Shown here: positions 34,189-45,530 of the stretch, piece by piece
Layout: each line of letters begins with the position of its first letter
How positions within the stretch are numbered: position 1 is the first letter of the stretch
Assembly: GCA_012845835.1 (NCBI GenBank)
Contig: JABAKD010000028.1
Location: forward strand, 4,957,090 to 5,021,089
Source: Undaria pinnatifida
Lineage: Eukaryota > Sar > Phaeophyceae > Laminariales > Alariaceae
Length of the DNA: 64,000 bases
Direction of reading: 5' to 3'
The notes under the pieces: model-generated
Seen by the model: only the letters and a program-made list of their open reading frames with translations
Database searches by the model: none
Told to the model about the DNA's origin: nothing
Program-made: the position numbers and the translations under genes

Positions 34189-34490
34189 CGCCCCGGTGGC
34201 GTATCAGGTTATCCTCGAGCCTGGTATAGGTCGGTTTTGTGAGTTCGAGCCCCGCCGAATGCATATTCGTATAAATTCGTTGGGACTTGTCTTGTGCACA
34301 AATTGACTTGCGGAAAGCGCGAGAGCGTGAGTTGGCAACACTCGATGAAAAATCGGCGAGCAGTGGGATTGCTGAACCCTATGCGCGATAAAAATTGAAG
34401 GCAAGAACCGGGGGGGTAAAGGGACGGCACCTGTGACCACGGCTTGTCCAGAAGCTGGAAAGCAAAAGTGTGAGAAAAAAACAAAAAAAA
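34189..34490 (+). mobile_element. tRNA-derived SINE, copy 2 only
   Basis: This is about 300 bp, inserted where copy 1 (near 7930) has the uninterrupted sequence GTTGTATATTCGAG. The head carries RNA polymerase III internal promoter boxes: an A box TGGCGTATCAGG at 34197-34208 (one mismatch to TRGCNNARNNGG) and a B box AGTTCGAGCCC at 34242-34252. The start, GCCCCGG then TGGC, resembles a tRNA 5' end. The tail, A7 C A8, is at 34474-34490. No matching 3' acceptor strand is present, so it is a SINE and not a working tRNA. The target duplication is unclear (perhaps ATCG). Confidence 0.75.
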
Positions 34491-35063
34491 TCGAGTTGTA
34501 ATCAACTTGCCACCAAAAGCATCGGGGGACGTTGCAGGGAATTTTGCAAGGAACTTTACCCTAGGACTGCCTGTCGGTAAGTACCACAGCCCGCAGAGTA
34601 CCTCTGCCCGTAACATGAGCATTGTATCGCGTTGGTCAGGTTACGGTCAGCCCTACCTCGATCACTCCTTACGTTTTCTTTCATCTCGTTACTTCTCCTG
34701 CTTTTCTCCGTCGTTTCCATCTTTAGGCCACATAAGCGTCACTTTCAAACTGTATTCTTTATTCTTCTTCACAAGTGATCTTAGCAGACTCTTCGGTGCC
34801 ACCTCTGCAACTCTAAGCCCATAGACAGGGCCTCGAGACTTGCCATTGTTTCATTGCTCAGAGCGAAACATTTGTTCATATTGCTTGCCCGCTCCCCATT
34901 TCTGCGCGGACAAGGAGAGGCTTGTCTGTGTCAACCAAGCCATGCGTAAGAAACACGTGTAGAACGGCAAACATGAAACATCACCGAGAGCCTGGAGAGC
35001 AGATGCGACACGCGGATGCTGCAGGAACCTGCATCAACCGCCCCATACAACCCCCGTCCTTTA

Positions 35064-36592
35064 AAAATAAACCGAGATCCTGGCCCGGGCTCGGTTTCTT
35101 GTATAGGAAACGACGTGTTCCATCTTCAGCATGGCTGTTGCCGAAATTCTTGTGTCCCCGGAATCTCAGATTGAGTTTCTTTTGGAACTCCTCATTTTGA
35201 GAGGGCCGACAGCGTGTCACAAACGAACAACGACTTTCGAAAAGACGACCACCCTTTGCGCTGGGCAGTAATGATCTAGTACCGCCCCCCTAGTAGTGGT
35301 AAGAAACCGTGATACTGGCGAAGGCGAGCTTTCATCCATAAAATATTCGGTGTGTTCCACGCCAAGTTTAGAAAACACACTCCGGAATTTCTTGCCGGGA
35401 CCAATCCCCGGAAATCTCAGGCCGCGTTGCCTGTGGTCCTCTTTTTTGTGGGGAAGCCGTGTTATATGTACATCATAGGCCCACGGATAACTAATACTCT
35501 GATAACACCGTGAAGCTAACTTTTAATATGTCTACAGGCGGGTTCACGTTGAAAACCCCAAGTTTATTCCCTGGCGAATGTCCACGCCGTTTTTTCGATT
35601 CAGACAGTGAATTTTTGCACACGCCTTCTATGTTCCCTTGCGAACATCTCACCCAATCAATGTCATGTGTTCTTTTTTCTTTCGCCTGATTTTTGTTGGT
35701 TACTTTTTTTCGGAAAATGTGGACCACCTTAGCCCAATTATTTTTTGCGACAAACAAAATGAAGAAAAACCCCGCGTGTAAGGCCTTGGGATGGGCTCGT
35801 AGAACACGTGCGCAAAATTTCAGGGTCCATCTCTCAAAAACGGCGTGGACATGTGGACTTTTGTGTGAAATAATGAGTAAGATACGTTATTTTCTTCGAA
35901 TAACTTGGTTTTAGTGGAGAATCCAGTTTTTTCACCAGATTTGGCTTAATGTTGAACACAGGCAGGTCAGATCTTCCACTTTTTGCGCAGCGAAAATTTC
36001 CAAACACGTGCTTTGGAGTTGGAGTACGTCCAACCGGATAGTTAGTGCAAAATGCGGCGATTTGTTTTTTTCGCCCCCGCTGAGAAAAAAATGCCATATT
36101 ATTATTGTTGAAAAGAATGAAGGCCTGTTATTGGTCGATACAAGTTTCGCTCCTAGTCTAGAGACAGCCCGAGACCGGTAAAAACAAAAATGGACATGTC
36201 ACCCTCTTACACTACTACTATTATAGTTATGGGGGTCACTATGATACCAAGTATTCACTCTTTGACTCGATATTGCGAGTGTTATTCGTGTGGGAGATAT
36301 TTGTTTTTTTCTGCTTGAACCAGACAGACTGTGGGGACGGTGAGAAGACATTTATTTATTTGATGAAACCGTGCTCAGCTGGGGGAGGTAAACTAGATCC
36401 TGACTTATAGCCTACATGTGCTGAAGCTTGGCATCCTGGTCCCGGCTTCATTTCTCATCTTAGAAAGGGCATATGTTCCGCACTACTATCAATAATATAA
36501 TTTTATTAGTATAACTACTCCCGAATTTGCAGTATCCACGGAATCTCAGTCTTCGGTTTTTGGGGGAGCCATTTCTTATGGGGAGGCCGGTA
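35064..36592. repeat. Three diverged copies of the same module (copy 2)
   Basis: These are partners at about 35064-35205, 35304-35466 and 36388-36592. The second module and its left flank are almost identical to copy 1, so the three modules diverged before the large unit was duplicated. Confidence 0.6.
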
Positions 36593-37381
36593 CGGCCACT
36601 GTACACTATATTAAGCTCACACGAATAAGACATGACCCAGAAAAAAGGAGAGAGCTCCCTTTTCGGGGACCCTAAGAAGCTAGGTTTAGGGTATTCGTGC
36701 AGAGAGATACTCCAGACCCTGCATATCCTCAAGGTTGCTCAACGTTGGGGTGTCACATTTAGGTTTCAATGCCGTGGTCAGAATACGGTGGAGTACCAAC
36801 AGTAAATCCGTGTATTCGTTTCGGGTTAGCGGGCCCTACGGCACGGCTGTGTACCTACCATATGCAGAGCAGCTACGCGGGTGAAAAATGCAGTTGTTGT
36901 GTGGACGGGCAGGTGACTACGATGGTCGACGACTCTATTCGACCGGAAGCCTCGTGAAGCTTCTACGCAGGTCACTGCTCCTCGGATGACCTACACACAC
37001 GTCAAACAGAGTAGAATCCGCCGCAGTTGTTCGGAACAGCTGCGTGGGAAGACTTGAACCTACTACACTTACTTGCCACTTCTCGTCGCATCACCCGCGT
37101 CCCAAACGGAGCAGCAGCCGCAGGATATACAAGTACGGAGCAACCGCATCGGAAGCGTGTCAGAATATCACAACACGTATAGTCTAAGCCACGCACCAGA
37201 ACGAGCAGCACTCGATGTTGTTTGGGGAAAATTTACGCGGGTACAGATATATTCGTTCGACTGCCGCATCGGAACCCTACACCTCCTACTACGCGTATCA
37301 CCGTAACCCGCGCACCAGACGGGGCGGCAGCAAACATTTTGGATGCAGACGTTCGGAGCATATACCAGGTACGGCATGCTT

Positions 37382-37627
37382 CTAGCATTTAATAGGGATT
37401 GCGGGCTGTCGGATAGCAGCTGAGTATGGGCTATGTCGGGAATAATAGATGGATCGTGCTGCAGAAGGGCTTGACCACGCACGTAGAAAACGCGAAGATG
37501 ACAGTAGTACTGCTGTAGTACGTGTTTTTGAGTCGTCGAGTCTTCTTTCTTGCGCTCTAGGCAGCTTGCCATGATATATTGCGACACGAGCACGACGCCT
37601 GGCTTGCTTTTGCACTTTAGAAATCAC
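37382..37627 (-). CDS. Candidate basic exon downstream of the previous one (copy 2)
   Basis: This open frame continues on the minus strand after the previous segment in another phase. It is strongly basic (KVQKQARRRARVAIYHGKLP, then RRLDDSKT) and then becomes Ser-rich. There is no ATG, and the apparent start is GTG. The two segments could be joined by splicing, but I see no exact pair of sites. Confidence 0.3.
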   Translation of the reverse strand: MISKVQKQARRRARVAIYHGKLPRAQERRLDDSKTRTTAVLLSSSRFLRAWSSPSAARSIYYSRHSPYSAAIRQPAIPIKC

Positions 37628-37950
37628 CTGCTTGAAGCCCGTCGAAGAGCGTTCCGTGTTGTCCGATCCGCCTCACTTGCAGACAGTGAGAAAGCACCAC
37701 AGGTCCAGAGATCCTCAATGAGTGATAATGCGTTTGTCTTCGCTTTGTTGCTGGTGGGAAAGCGGGGGTTGATCTCTTGCGAATGCGGGGGGTGACTTTG
37801 AGGTATGCTGCCCGGTTCGTTTCGCGGCGCCGACGAGGCACTCCGTAATACTTCAAGCAAGGTGTATGCATCCTGCTTTGGGATCTGTGCCAAATTATTC
37901 CGAACTGCCGAGTTAAAGATTCTCGGCAGTTCAGGGGAAGGACTCGACAA
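37624..37950 (-). CDS. Candidate exon, unknown protein (copy 2)
   Basis: This is an open segment of 109 codons with protein-like composition: SSPSPELPRIFNSAV, then AQIPKQDAYTLLEVLRSAS, then NALSLIEDLWTCGAF, ending RNALRRASSR. It has no ATG and is preceded by an in-frame TGA, so it is an internal exon or lacks its start. The right side ends at AGCAG/GTGATTTC, a plausible donor. Copy 1 has two 1-bp deletions in the same segment. Changes between copies are mostly mild. No family is recognised. Confidence 0.45.
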   Translation of the reverse strand: MSSPSPELPRIFNSAVRNNLAQIPKQDAYTLLEVLRSASSAPRNEPGSIPQSHPPHSQEINPRFPTSNKAKTNALSLIEDLWTCGAFSLSASEADRTTRNALRRASSR

Positions 37951-38753
37951 GAATCAGATTCCACCGCATATCATACAGCGCCCGACAGACCTATTCATAG
38001 CTCGCACCTCACAAGTGGAAAGCACCTTTGTTTTCCAGACAGCACTTCTTCTGTATCGTTCACGGTAAACGGACGTCTTGAATCAGCTCTGCCGACAGAC
38101 CTGGATCTATCTGATATTTTTACTGCTGTACGCTACCTTGCACACAAAACCTACCTGTATGTAGTGTTCGCTCGAGACAACCGGTTTGCACATAATATCT
38201 TCACTCTCTGTCATACCAGGTGAAGTGGGTACATGAGCAGGGTATGCACTATTATTGTAGAATAGGTAATAACAGGATTTTTTGTGTTTACGGGCACTAC
38301 GAGACCTTCGTTCTTCACACGTCTCTGTCCGTTATGTGCAATATCATACCAGGTGCAGCAACAGTAGTAGTAGTCGCGGTGGTAGCAATAGGTGTGAACA
38401 CTAATTGTTGTTGTGCTGCCAAGGGTTGCGACCGGAAGTCTAAAGCTACGAGTTTGTTTTCTGGTGTTTATTAATAGTTCGCCCGCGATCGATCCTCCAT
38501 TAGACTATATTATAGAGAGCGTGTACCTCGCAGTATTATTTTCGTACCTCGTACCTGGCGTATTTTGTCAGCTGGATCAAACTGTGGAGGCGATAGCTGC
38601 TCCGAGCATCTAGCTCTGGTGGTGGTGGTGGTGGTTGTATCGATTGTTGTGGTGGTGTTGGCGGTGATGGTGCTTCGTGTTGCTCTCCCCGTCAGATTGC
38701 CGATTTTATATGACTGTTTTCTTCTTACGTGTACCTACATTGCAGTTAGATAT

Positions 38754-38829
38754 ATTATAAAAAATAAAAATACACACCAGCTGTGAGATCGAAGATTTCG
38801 TCGAAACTCATCTTCGCAAGCTGTGTGTG
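38754..38829 (-). mobile_element. Solo 76-bp hairpin element, copy 2 only
   Basis: Copy 1 lacks it: GAGATATTAATCGTGCACC is continuous there. It matches the left end of the 7.3-kb block (42243-42322). It folds as a strong hairpin with an outer stem of about 10 bp (ACACAC.AGCT with AGCTGTGTGT) and an inner 7-bp stem (CGAAGAT with ATCTTCG). It is probably a truncated or solo terminal piece of the same element family. See the finding on hammerhead-like features. Confidence 0.65.
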
Positions 38830-39299
38830 CACCTCGTAGCGCATGCCGGTTTTGAGTTGGAACAAAATCAAAATTTGAAGACGCATAGCTGGTTCGAAAT
38901 ACTACCGATTGCTGCTGCTGGTGATGTAGCTGCTGGTTGTTTGATGTTTTGGCATGACCATACGTTGTGGTGAGACTGCTGAATAAACACACCGACACGA
39001 AAAGGTTCACGTTGTGAAGTGTATTTGACAAATAATGCCGCGCGCACAACACCGAAATGTGCTGATCGATCGCTTCCCTTTTCTCGCGCATGTTGGTCTG
39101 TGGTTTGGCGCTCGTTTAATCTTTTCGCATCGCGCTACCTCTGCCCTCCTCTCTAGAGGCGCTCTCCGTAGTGTTGCCTGCACCATGAAGATATATGACG
39201 TCGAGTACGGCCCCTCTCCCCACCCTGCTGCGTTGGGTACAGACATATCTTGGACAAAAAGTATCCTGTTCAATACGCCTGCTTGCTGGTCTGTCAATA

Positions 39300-40845
39300 G
39301 CCGCGACGGATGAAAGTATTGGTGCGCAAATGGCCTTTTGAGCATCCTATTGCTATTTCTCTAAACTCCTTGATATCATGTTTGTGCGTAATATGATTAT
39401 TGGACTGCCAATAATAGCCTTCTATCGAATACGCCTATTGGGCGGTCATTGGCCAATCGAATATTCCTGTTGGTATGATATTAATTGAATATTTATGTTG
39501 GTTGCTCAATACGTTGGGTATTGCACGTCACTACTGCACCTAGGTCCTATTGCCAACTTCGATCGATGCAGATGTTATGTATCACAACCGAACCATACTC
39601 TGAATGACAATCCATTGAATATCCCGGCCCAATGAACATGTCTGCCAACAGGTAGGTTGGGTTGTTTTGCATATATATATAGATACCTACTGCAAACTGC
39701 AATTCGAAGGTAAAAATATCGACCGATACCTATTTCATGAAGCATCGACGAAGCAAACCCTTGACAATAGCTTATGGATTACCCCTTCGTGGACAATATC
39801 TTATTGGGCATGCGTATGGGTCGTGTTAAGGTATTAGTGAGGTGTTCGTCCGTTTGACCACTTGCAAAAGGTGAACCAACAGCTTACCCAAACAAATCCT
39901 TATAACACTCTTCCCCCCTGAAACGGCGAGACAGCAGGTCGGCCAGATATACGGGCGGACGTGTCAATTGTCCAAGCCGTTTCATTTCTTGGGTAGTCTA
40001 TACCGAGGAGAGTATTTTTCAAGTTTGACACGGGGAAAATCTGAAAACGTTTATTGTGGTGGATGTGGGGTTTGAACCCACGACTCAAAAATCCATGGTC
40101 TGTCGACGACGCCATTTGTTAAGGTTATTAGTAAGGTATTAGTCCGTTTGACCACGTGCAAAAGGTTAACCAATAGCTTACCCAAACTAAGCCTTATAAC
40201 AATCGTTCAATGGGTTGATCACAGCATATCGACGCCTATTGGCAACGGCAACAACATAGGTGGGGTGAAATTGTAGATCGATATGTACTTTTCGTTTGTC
40301 GTACACACCCTATATATTGGTCTATTGCATGTATGTGCCTACTGCTCTGTCAATAGGTTTCCATGGTGCATATTGATGACTATTGTCACCTAAAATAAGA
40401 GGAGGTTGGAGTTGTCGATCGCTACTTGTTTCGTTGTTGGCCAAAATTGTGAGGCTCACCGTACCGTGCGCAATACACCCATCGAATACGTGTATTTTCC
40501 TTCAATAGGTTGGGGTATTCCATATTGATACCTACTGCCATCTACATAAAAAGGGATTTGAAAGTGTCAGTAGTTGACCTATACAGTATCTCTGTATTTG
40601 ACCAACAGGTTCAGAGGATATTGCACTAATACCAAATGCTATTGTTTTCTGGATAGGCGTGTGAAATTTTCGATCGATATCTAAGTCTTCGAGAATTTGG
40701 TGCAAAAACCTATTGCTCTTACAATGGGTGTGTGAAGTTGTCGATCGATAGCTATTTTGTTTTGCAATAGGTTTAGAGAATACGGTGCAATAGACAACAT
40801 GGCACAATATATGCTATTTTTCATAGGATGGGTGTGTGGAATTGT
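39300..40845. repeat. Zone of repeated GTCGATCGAT and CAATAGG motifs (copy 2)
   Basis: This has the same organisation as 12690-14235, with motifs near 40270, 40404, 40660, 40735 and 40835. Confidence 0.6.
39823..40205. repeat. Roughly 80-bp direct repeats flanking about 210 bp (copy 2)
   Basis: This is the partner of 13216-13590. The repeats begin near 39823 and 40118, and the arrangement predates unit duplication. Confidence 0.6.
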
Positions 40846-41738
40846 CGATCGGAAGGCTTATCAATATGCCCTGTTTTCCAAAACAGAAGAATGGTGAGAG
40901 GCATATCCAAGCCTGGCGTCCGAAACAATAGAATGTTTCCGTCTGATCATACCTACCGTCTGAAACAATGGAATAATATAGCGAAATGTATATCGAAGAG
41001 ACGGGCCGCAAAGCCAGAACGGAGGCAGGTATGGTTGGAGCCTAGGCGCAGGTATGCCGAACACACAAAAAAAAACATTGGTCGTCAAGAGGATACATAC
41101 TTGTTGGCCACACAGCCAGGATGGAGGTCGGTACCGGTGGACCTTGGGGGCAAGCACGCCGAAAAAAAGAGAACAAAAAACGAACCAAGAGGAACAGCCC
41201 TGTTGGCTGCAAAGCTGGAACGAGGCTCGATGACGGGGGGTCCTTTGGGCAGGTACAATCAAACAGGAAGAAAGGGGGTCAAGCAGGATCGACAAATGGG
41301 CTAGGGCGCCAGCACGGGACAGCTACTTTGGAACCTACGGGAGCTCTCAACGGGAAGCCAGTGGTCAGCAGCGTGCGACCTCATCACGATAGTAACAGTT
41401 GGAACGCCCCACCAGCTGGGGCTAATGTGCAGCAAACATGTTCGCGGAAAAACAAGTACGTCGAGAAGACAAAAGGTACGGCTGCTGGGGCCGTGACGTC
41501 TCCGGGGGGCGGAAGGGGGGGGCATCCTGCTGCCCGTGCCCGCTTGTGCGACCATCTGCCAAGAGTGTGTAAGCTATGGATAGGGTTGTTGTGGGTGTGT
41601 CTTTATTTGACTGATGGATACAGTAATAGGGCTCGATTGTCGATTTCTTGACAAGGGTGGACATAGGGATAGGGTGCTGGGGCGTGGTTTGTCTGGGCGG
41701 AGGGGGAAGGGGGGCGCTCAGTTTGTGCATGGCCGTAG

Positions 41739-42014
41739 TCATATGACCATAGACCCTCGCATCCATACTATGCCGCGATGAAGCACGTCGGGTGTTCCCC
41801 AACCAGGCAGATATTGCTTGTACCAATCGCGAAGCGCCGTGAGGTGTTCGGCGAGCCGCATGAAGGGTGAACTGCATCCTTCCATGAACCGCTCGTAAGA
41901 CGGATTTCGGCACTCTGTGCCTACTTTCTTGCTTACGAATGGCAGCGCTAATGAGTTGCTTTGTTTTTCGGCGCGGCCACTCCTGAGACAACAATGGGTA
42001 TTACTATGTAACAC
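41739..42014 (-). CDS. Candidate exon, unknown protein, frame under constraint (copy 2)
   Basis: This is the partner of 15190-15390 with the same frame through KQYLPGW. A 1-bp insertion then moves it into GTPDVLHRGIVWMRGSMVI and a stop. The alternative continuation seen in copy 1 is still open in the overlapping frame 41422-41994. One of the two copies has therefore lost its original end. Confidence 0.48.
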   Translation of the reverse strand: MLHSNTHCCLRSGRAEKQSNSLALPFVSKKVGTECRNPSYERFMEGCSSPFMRLAEHLTALRDWYKQYLPGWGTPDVLHRGIVWMRGSMVI

Positions 42015-42339
42015 TGCCTCGTGTGTGGCTTACTAAATTAACACTACGTGTGATGCGATCATTCCCCTTGTGTGGAGTTAGGGTTCTCCACCCCGCACAA
42101 TATGATCTAACTCGATAACCACCATGGTGAGTGACCATCCCCCTCACCCCCCCCAAAAAGAAACAAACGGTACCCTGGTTGTCTAGCTTATGCAGTGATT
42201 GGCAATTTTTACAGCGTCGTTGCTAACCAACACCAACCCCAATATATATTATAAAAAATGAAAATACACTCCAGCTGTGAGATCGAAGATTTCGTCAAAA
42301 CTATCTTTGCAAGCTGTGTGTGATACTCCGATCGCGCGT

Positions 42340-42470
42340 ATTGGGATGGGTTGGGGGGGGGGAGGGGGGGGGAGGTGGGGGGTGGGGGCGGGGGGGCGAG
42401 GATGGGGGGGGGGGGGAGGGGGTGGGGCGGGGCGGGGGGGGGGGGGGGGGAGGGGAGGAAGGGTTTTAGG
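42340..42470. repeat. G-rich tract with quadruplex potential
   Basis: This is nearly continuous G on the plus strand, broken by single A, T or C bases. Many runs of three or more G would allow G-quadruplexes. Similar tracts recur near 42545, 42680, 42842, 43015 and 46160. Confidence 0.9.
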
Positions 42471-42475
42471 TGAGG

Positions 42476-43105
42476 GATTTGTTATACGTGTGGTACTAGG
42501 TCTAGGCGATGGTGGGTGATGGGGAAGAAGGGGGCGTTCGGGGTAGGGGGGGGGGGGGAGGGAAGCAGCGGCATGGATGGCTCTCGAAAGATAATGAGAT
42601 GATATCCTGTGCGTGAAGTGTTTATTAATCTGGCGGATTTCGTCATTAGGTGGGGCGTTTGGGCAAGGGAGAGCGAGAGGGGGGGGGGGGGGGGGTTAGG
42701 AGGTTTATGTCACAAATAATATTCAATTACACTTCGGCTGTGAAATCAAAGATTTGTAGAAGGGGCTTATTATACGCGTGGTGCTAGGTCTAGGCGATCG
42801 TGCAGGTGGTTGGAAAAGAGGGGGCGTTGGAGTTTTTTTTTTGGGGGGGGGGGTGGGGGCAAAATAATTGAAAACTACGTAATGGATGGTCAGAAAGATA
42901 ACGACGTGATATCAACTGCGTATAGGTGTTTACTACTCTGGCCGATTTCGATTGTGAGTGGGGCGTTTGGACAAACTAGGCGGAAGGGGGCGGGAAATCG
43001 GGGGATGGGACGGGGGGGGGGGGGAGGGGGGGGAAGTTTTTTTTTTTTTTATGAACAAGAGGGGTCAGGGGAGGGGGATGGGAGGGGGGCGGGGCGGGGG
43101 GCGGG
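42476..43105. repeat. Two diverged copies of an approximately 300-bp segment
   Basis: TTATACGYGTGGTRCTAGG and TCTAGGCGATSGTG begin each copy (42482 and 42770). Both continue through GGGGGCGTT, a G run, GGATGG, AAAGATAA, GATATC and CTGGCSGATTTCG to GTGGGGCGTTTG. A third partial copy (CTCTGGCGGATTTCGATGTGGGGCG) is at about 46235-46262. The copies may be terminal repeats of the element. Confidence 0.6.
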
Positions 43106-43346
43106 ATATTTCAATATGTGCGCGGAAACTATAAATCCTCAAAGGGGACAAACCTGACGATTGAAGCAATAAGATATCCCTTTATATCATCTGTCTTGTA
43201 ATGTTTACTATTTTTATAAGGTTTGATGTTAGATGCAGCATGCAATCCGGTGTTTAAGTGTGGTAAATATCGTGTTAAATCTTTATAATTTGTTGTTGTA
43301 TGATACATGGATCGAAAGGGCGAATATTTCATAGAATATTTGTAGT

Positions 43347-43546
43347 TACCATTATTTTCTGACATCGCTAATTACAAGAAAGAGATACGTATTGTCAAAT
43401 ACAACAGGCGAGGTGATGTGATCATGCACTGTTTGTCACCACCATCATACAGCTACCATTATTTTTCTGACATCGCTAATTATACGAAAGAGATACGTAT
43501 TGCCAAATACAGCATGCGAGGTGATGTATGTGGCCATGTACTGTCT
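43347..43546. repeat. Tandem pair, about 109-bp period
   Basis: TACCATTATTTTCTGACATC and the next 65 bp (43347-43433) recur at 43456-43546 with about a dozen changes. Confidence 0.8.
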
Positions 43547-43716
43547 CCGCCATTGAGCATTAGAGGGAGAGATGCGAATCGTCAGTTTTTAAGGAACGTT
43601 TGTTATACATGCGCTCAATTACGTTACCTCGTTAGTCATACTTCGCTTGGCATAGGTTGGGAGGCGATCATGCAGACGGTATGTACGAAACACCCTACGT
43701 AATGTGTTGGTAATGT

Positions 43717-44460
43717 TGTTTACCGCAATTTCAACACATCTGCCTGTGCTGCCTTTTCCAAATTATTACTGTCTAAAATAAATGTACGATTCCACGCCCA
43801 TGATTTTACCTTGCCGATGTGGGGCTCTGCGGTCGTCAATTTAAAGTCAGAGATACATCCTAAAAATATATCAGGCGAGGTGGGTATGTGATGCCATATA
43901 CATGCGATGTCATCACTATTGACCGCGAGGTGACTTTACTTCGTTAGGTATATGGTACTGTGCTTCGTAGAGGTCGTCTCAGGTGGGTATGCAATGTGTC
44001 GGCAGTGTGGTTTACCGCAATTTTATCAGGTTTGCCTGTGCTTCCTTTTTAACTTATTACGATTTCACGCCCATGATTTCTACCGTGCCGCTGTGGGGTT
44101 CTGAGGTCGCCAATTCTAAGACAGAGATACATCTTACAAATACAGCAGTTGAGGTGGGCATGCAAAGTCATATATATGCGATGTCACTACTATTGAACGC
44201 GAGGGTGACTTTACTTCGTTAGGCATATGCTACTGCGTTTCGTAAAGGTTGTCTCACGTGGACATGCGATGTCACCACTATTGAACGCGAGGGTGACTTT
44301 ACTTCGTTAGGCATATGCCACTGCGTTTGATATGGTAAAGGTTGTCAGGCAATCATGTAAGCGGATGGAGGCACGAAATACCCTGCGTAATAGGTTGGTC
44401 GTGTGGTTTACCGCAGTGTTAACATCCCTGTCTGTACTTACTTTTCTAATTATTTTAGAC
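43717..44460. repeat. Degenerate satellite, three copies
   Basis: Each copy starts with GTTTACCGCARTKTTA and CTGYCTGTRCTKCCTT (43719, 44010, 44407). Two share CACGCCCATGATTT and TGTGGGGYTCTG. The last interval contains an internal duplication (GCGATGTCACYACTATTGAAC near 44179 and 44268). Confidence 0.7.
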
Positions 44461-45119
44461 TATAGTGTACGCTTATACGTCCTGTTTTCTCCCCACTGTC
44501 GTCGAAGATGTTGTGGTCCTGTAGATGTCGCGTCCATGTCTGGTGCTCTTGTTAGTGGCGTTCATGAAAACATGCCCTAACGTGTAGTAGATGATCGCTG
44601 AGTGGTGTTCCTTTCCTTTACATCAAGCCAGGTATTATATGCCAACGCAACCGCTTGCTTGAAAAACGACAAAGAATTTCCTCACACACCTGACACAGAG
44701 AAGACGCGGCCCGAAGATTGTTCAGTATACCGACGGTCAGAAACAGGTTATCGAGCAGCGCACTTGATTTTTACTACCGCTCTTCACTCCACCTAAGACA
44801 CTACGGGCATGCGTTGGACCCAGTTCGCTGATGCCCAAAACCAATTTTAAAGGAGGTGATGTAGTGGGCGAATGCTATAATGATTTGCGCTGCTGCGATT
44901 ACCCTGTCTCTAGTTCTGTTTGTTCTTGCGTTCTTGATGAACCTGTCATTTGGCAACGAGCAGTTGTGACGCACTTTTAGGTTTGTGTAAAGACTTTATG
45001 TGGACTGTGTAATTTTTCTGACTCGTAGGGACCTCAGTTTGGAACCCAGGGTATATGGGTTCCATATTTTGACTGGTGTTCGTATGCGGACGTACATATG
45101 GTTTTAGTGGGTCGTGTGT
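44461..45119. other. No gene established
   Basis: A transition zone between two satellites. Short ORFs at 44332-44580 and 44602-44796 show no domain. Confidence 0.4.
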
Positions 45120-45530
45120 CCGCGTGGTTTTTGTTTCACGTATGTTTTGGTTGATATTCTATACTTGGTTATCGTATTGTTTCAAAGTGGTGCTTTCCGC
45201 GTTGTTGATGCTACACGTATATGTTTTGGTTTATGTTCTAGACTTTGTTATCGTGTTGTTTCGAAGTGGTGTTTTTGAATACACATTGTTGTTTAACCGC
45301 GTAGTTTTTGCTACACGTGTACGTTTTGGTTGATGTTCTAGGTTTCGTTATCGTATTGTATCAGGGTGGTGTTTTCGAATGCATATTATTTTGTTTTGTT
45401 TTGTTTTGCAACCACGTGGTTTTTGATACACGTGTATTTTTTGTTTGATGTTCTAGACTTCATTATCGTATTGTATCAGAATCGTGTTTTCGAATATATA
45501 TTGGTTTACAGTGGTTGGGGGGGGTTCGAA
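45120..45530. repeat. T-rich tandem repeat, four copies of 88-115 bp
   Basis: Units start near 45120, 45208, 45298 and 45413. Each contains ACACGTRTAYGTTTTGGTT, then TTCTAGACTT, TTATCGTATTGT and GTGTTTTCGAAT. The third has an extra TTTTG run. Confidence 0.8.

Noticed and set aside
34189-34265. Functional tRNA
   Set aside because: A and B boxes fit, but the acceptor 3' strand and a proper D stem are missing, and an A-rich tail follows. A SINE fits better.
42277-42519. Gly-rich ORF in the 7.3-kb block
   Set aside because: It is a translation of the G-rich tract.
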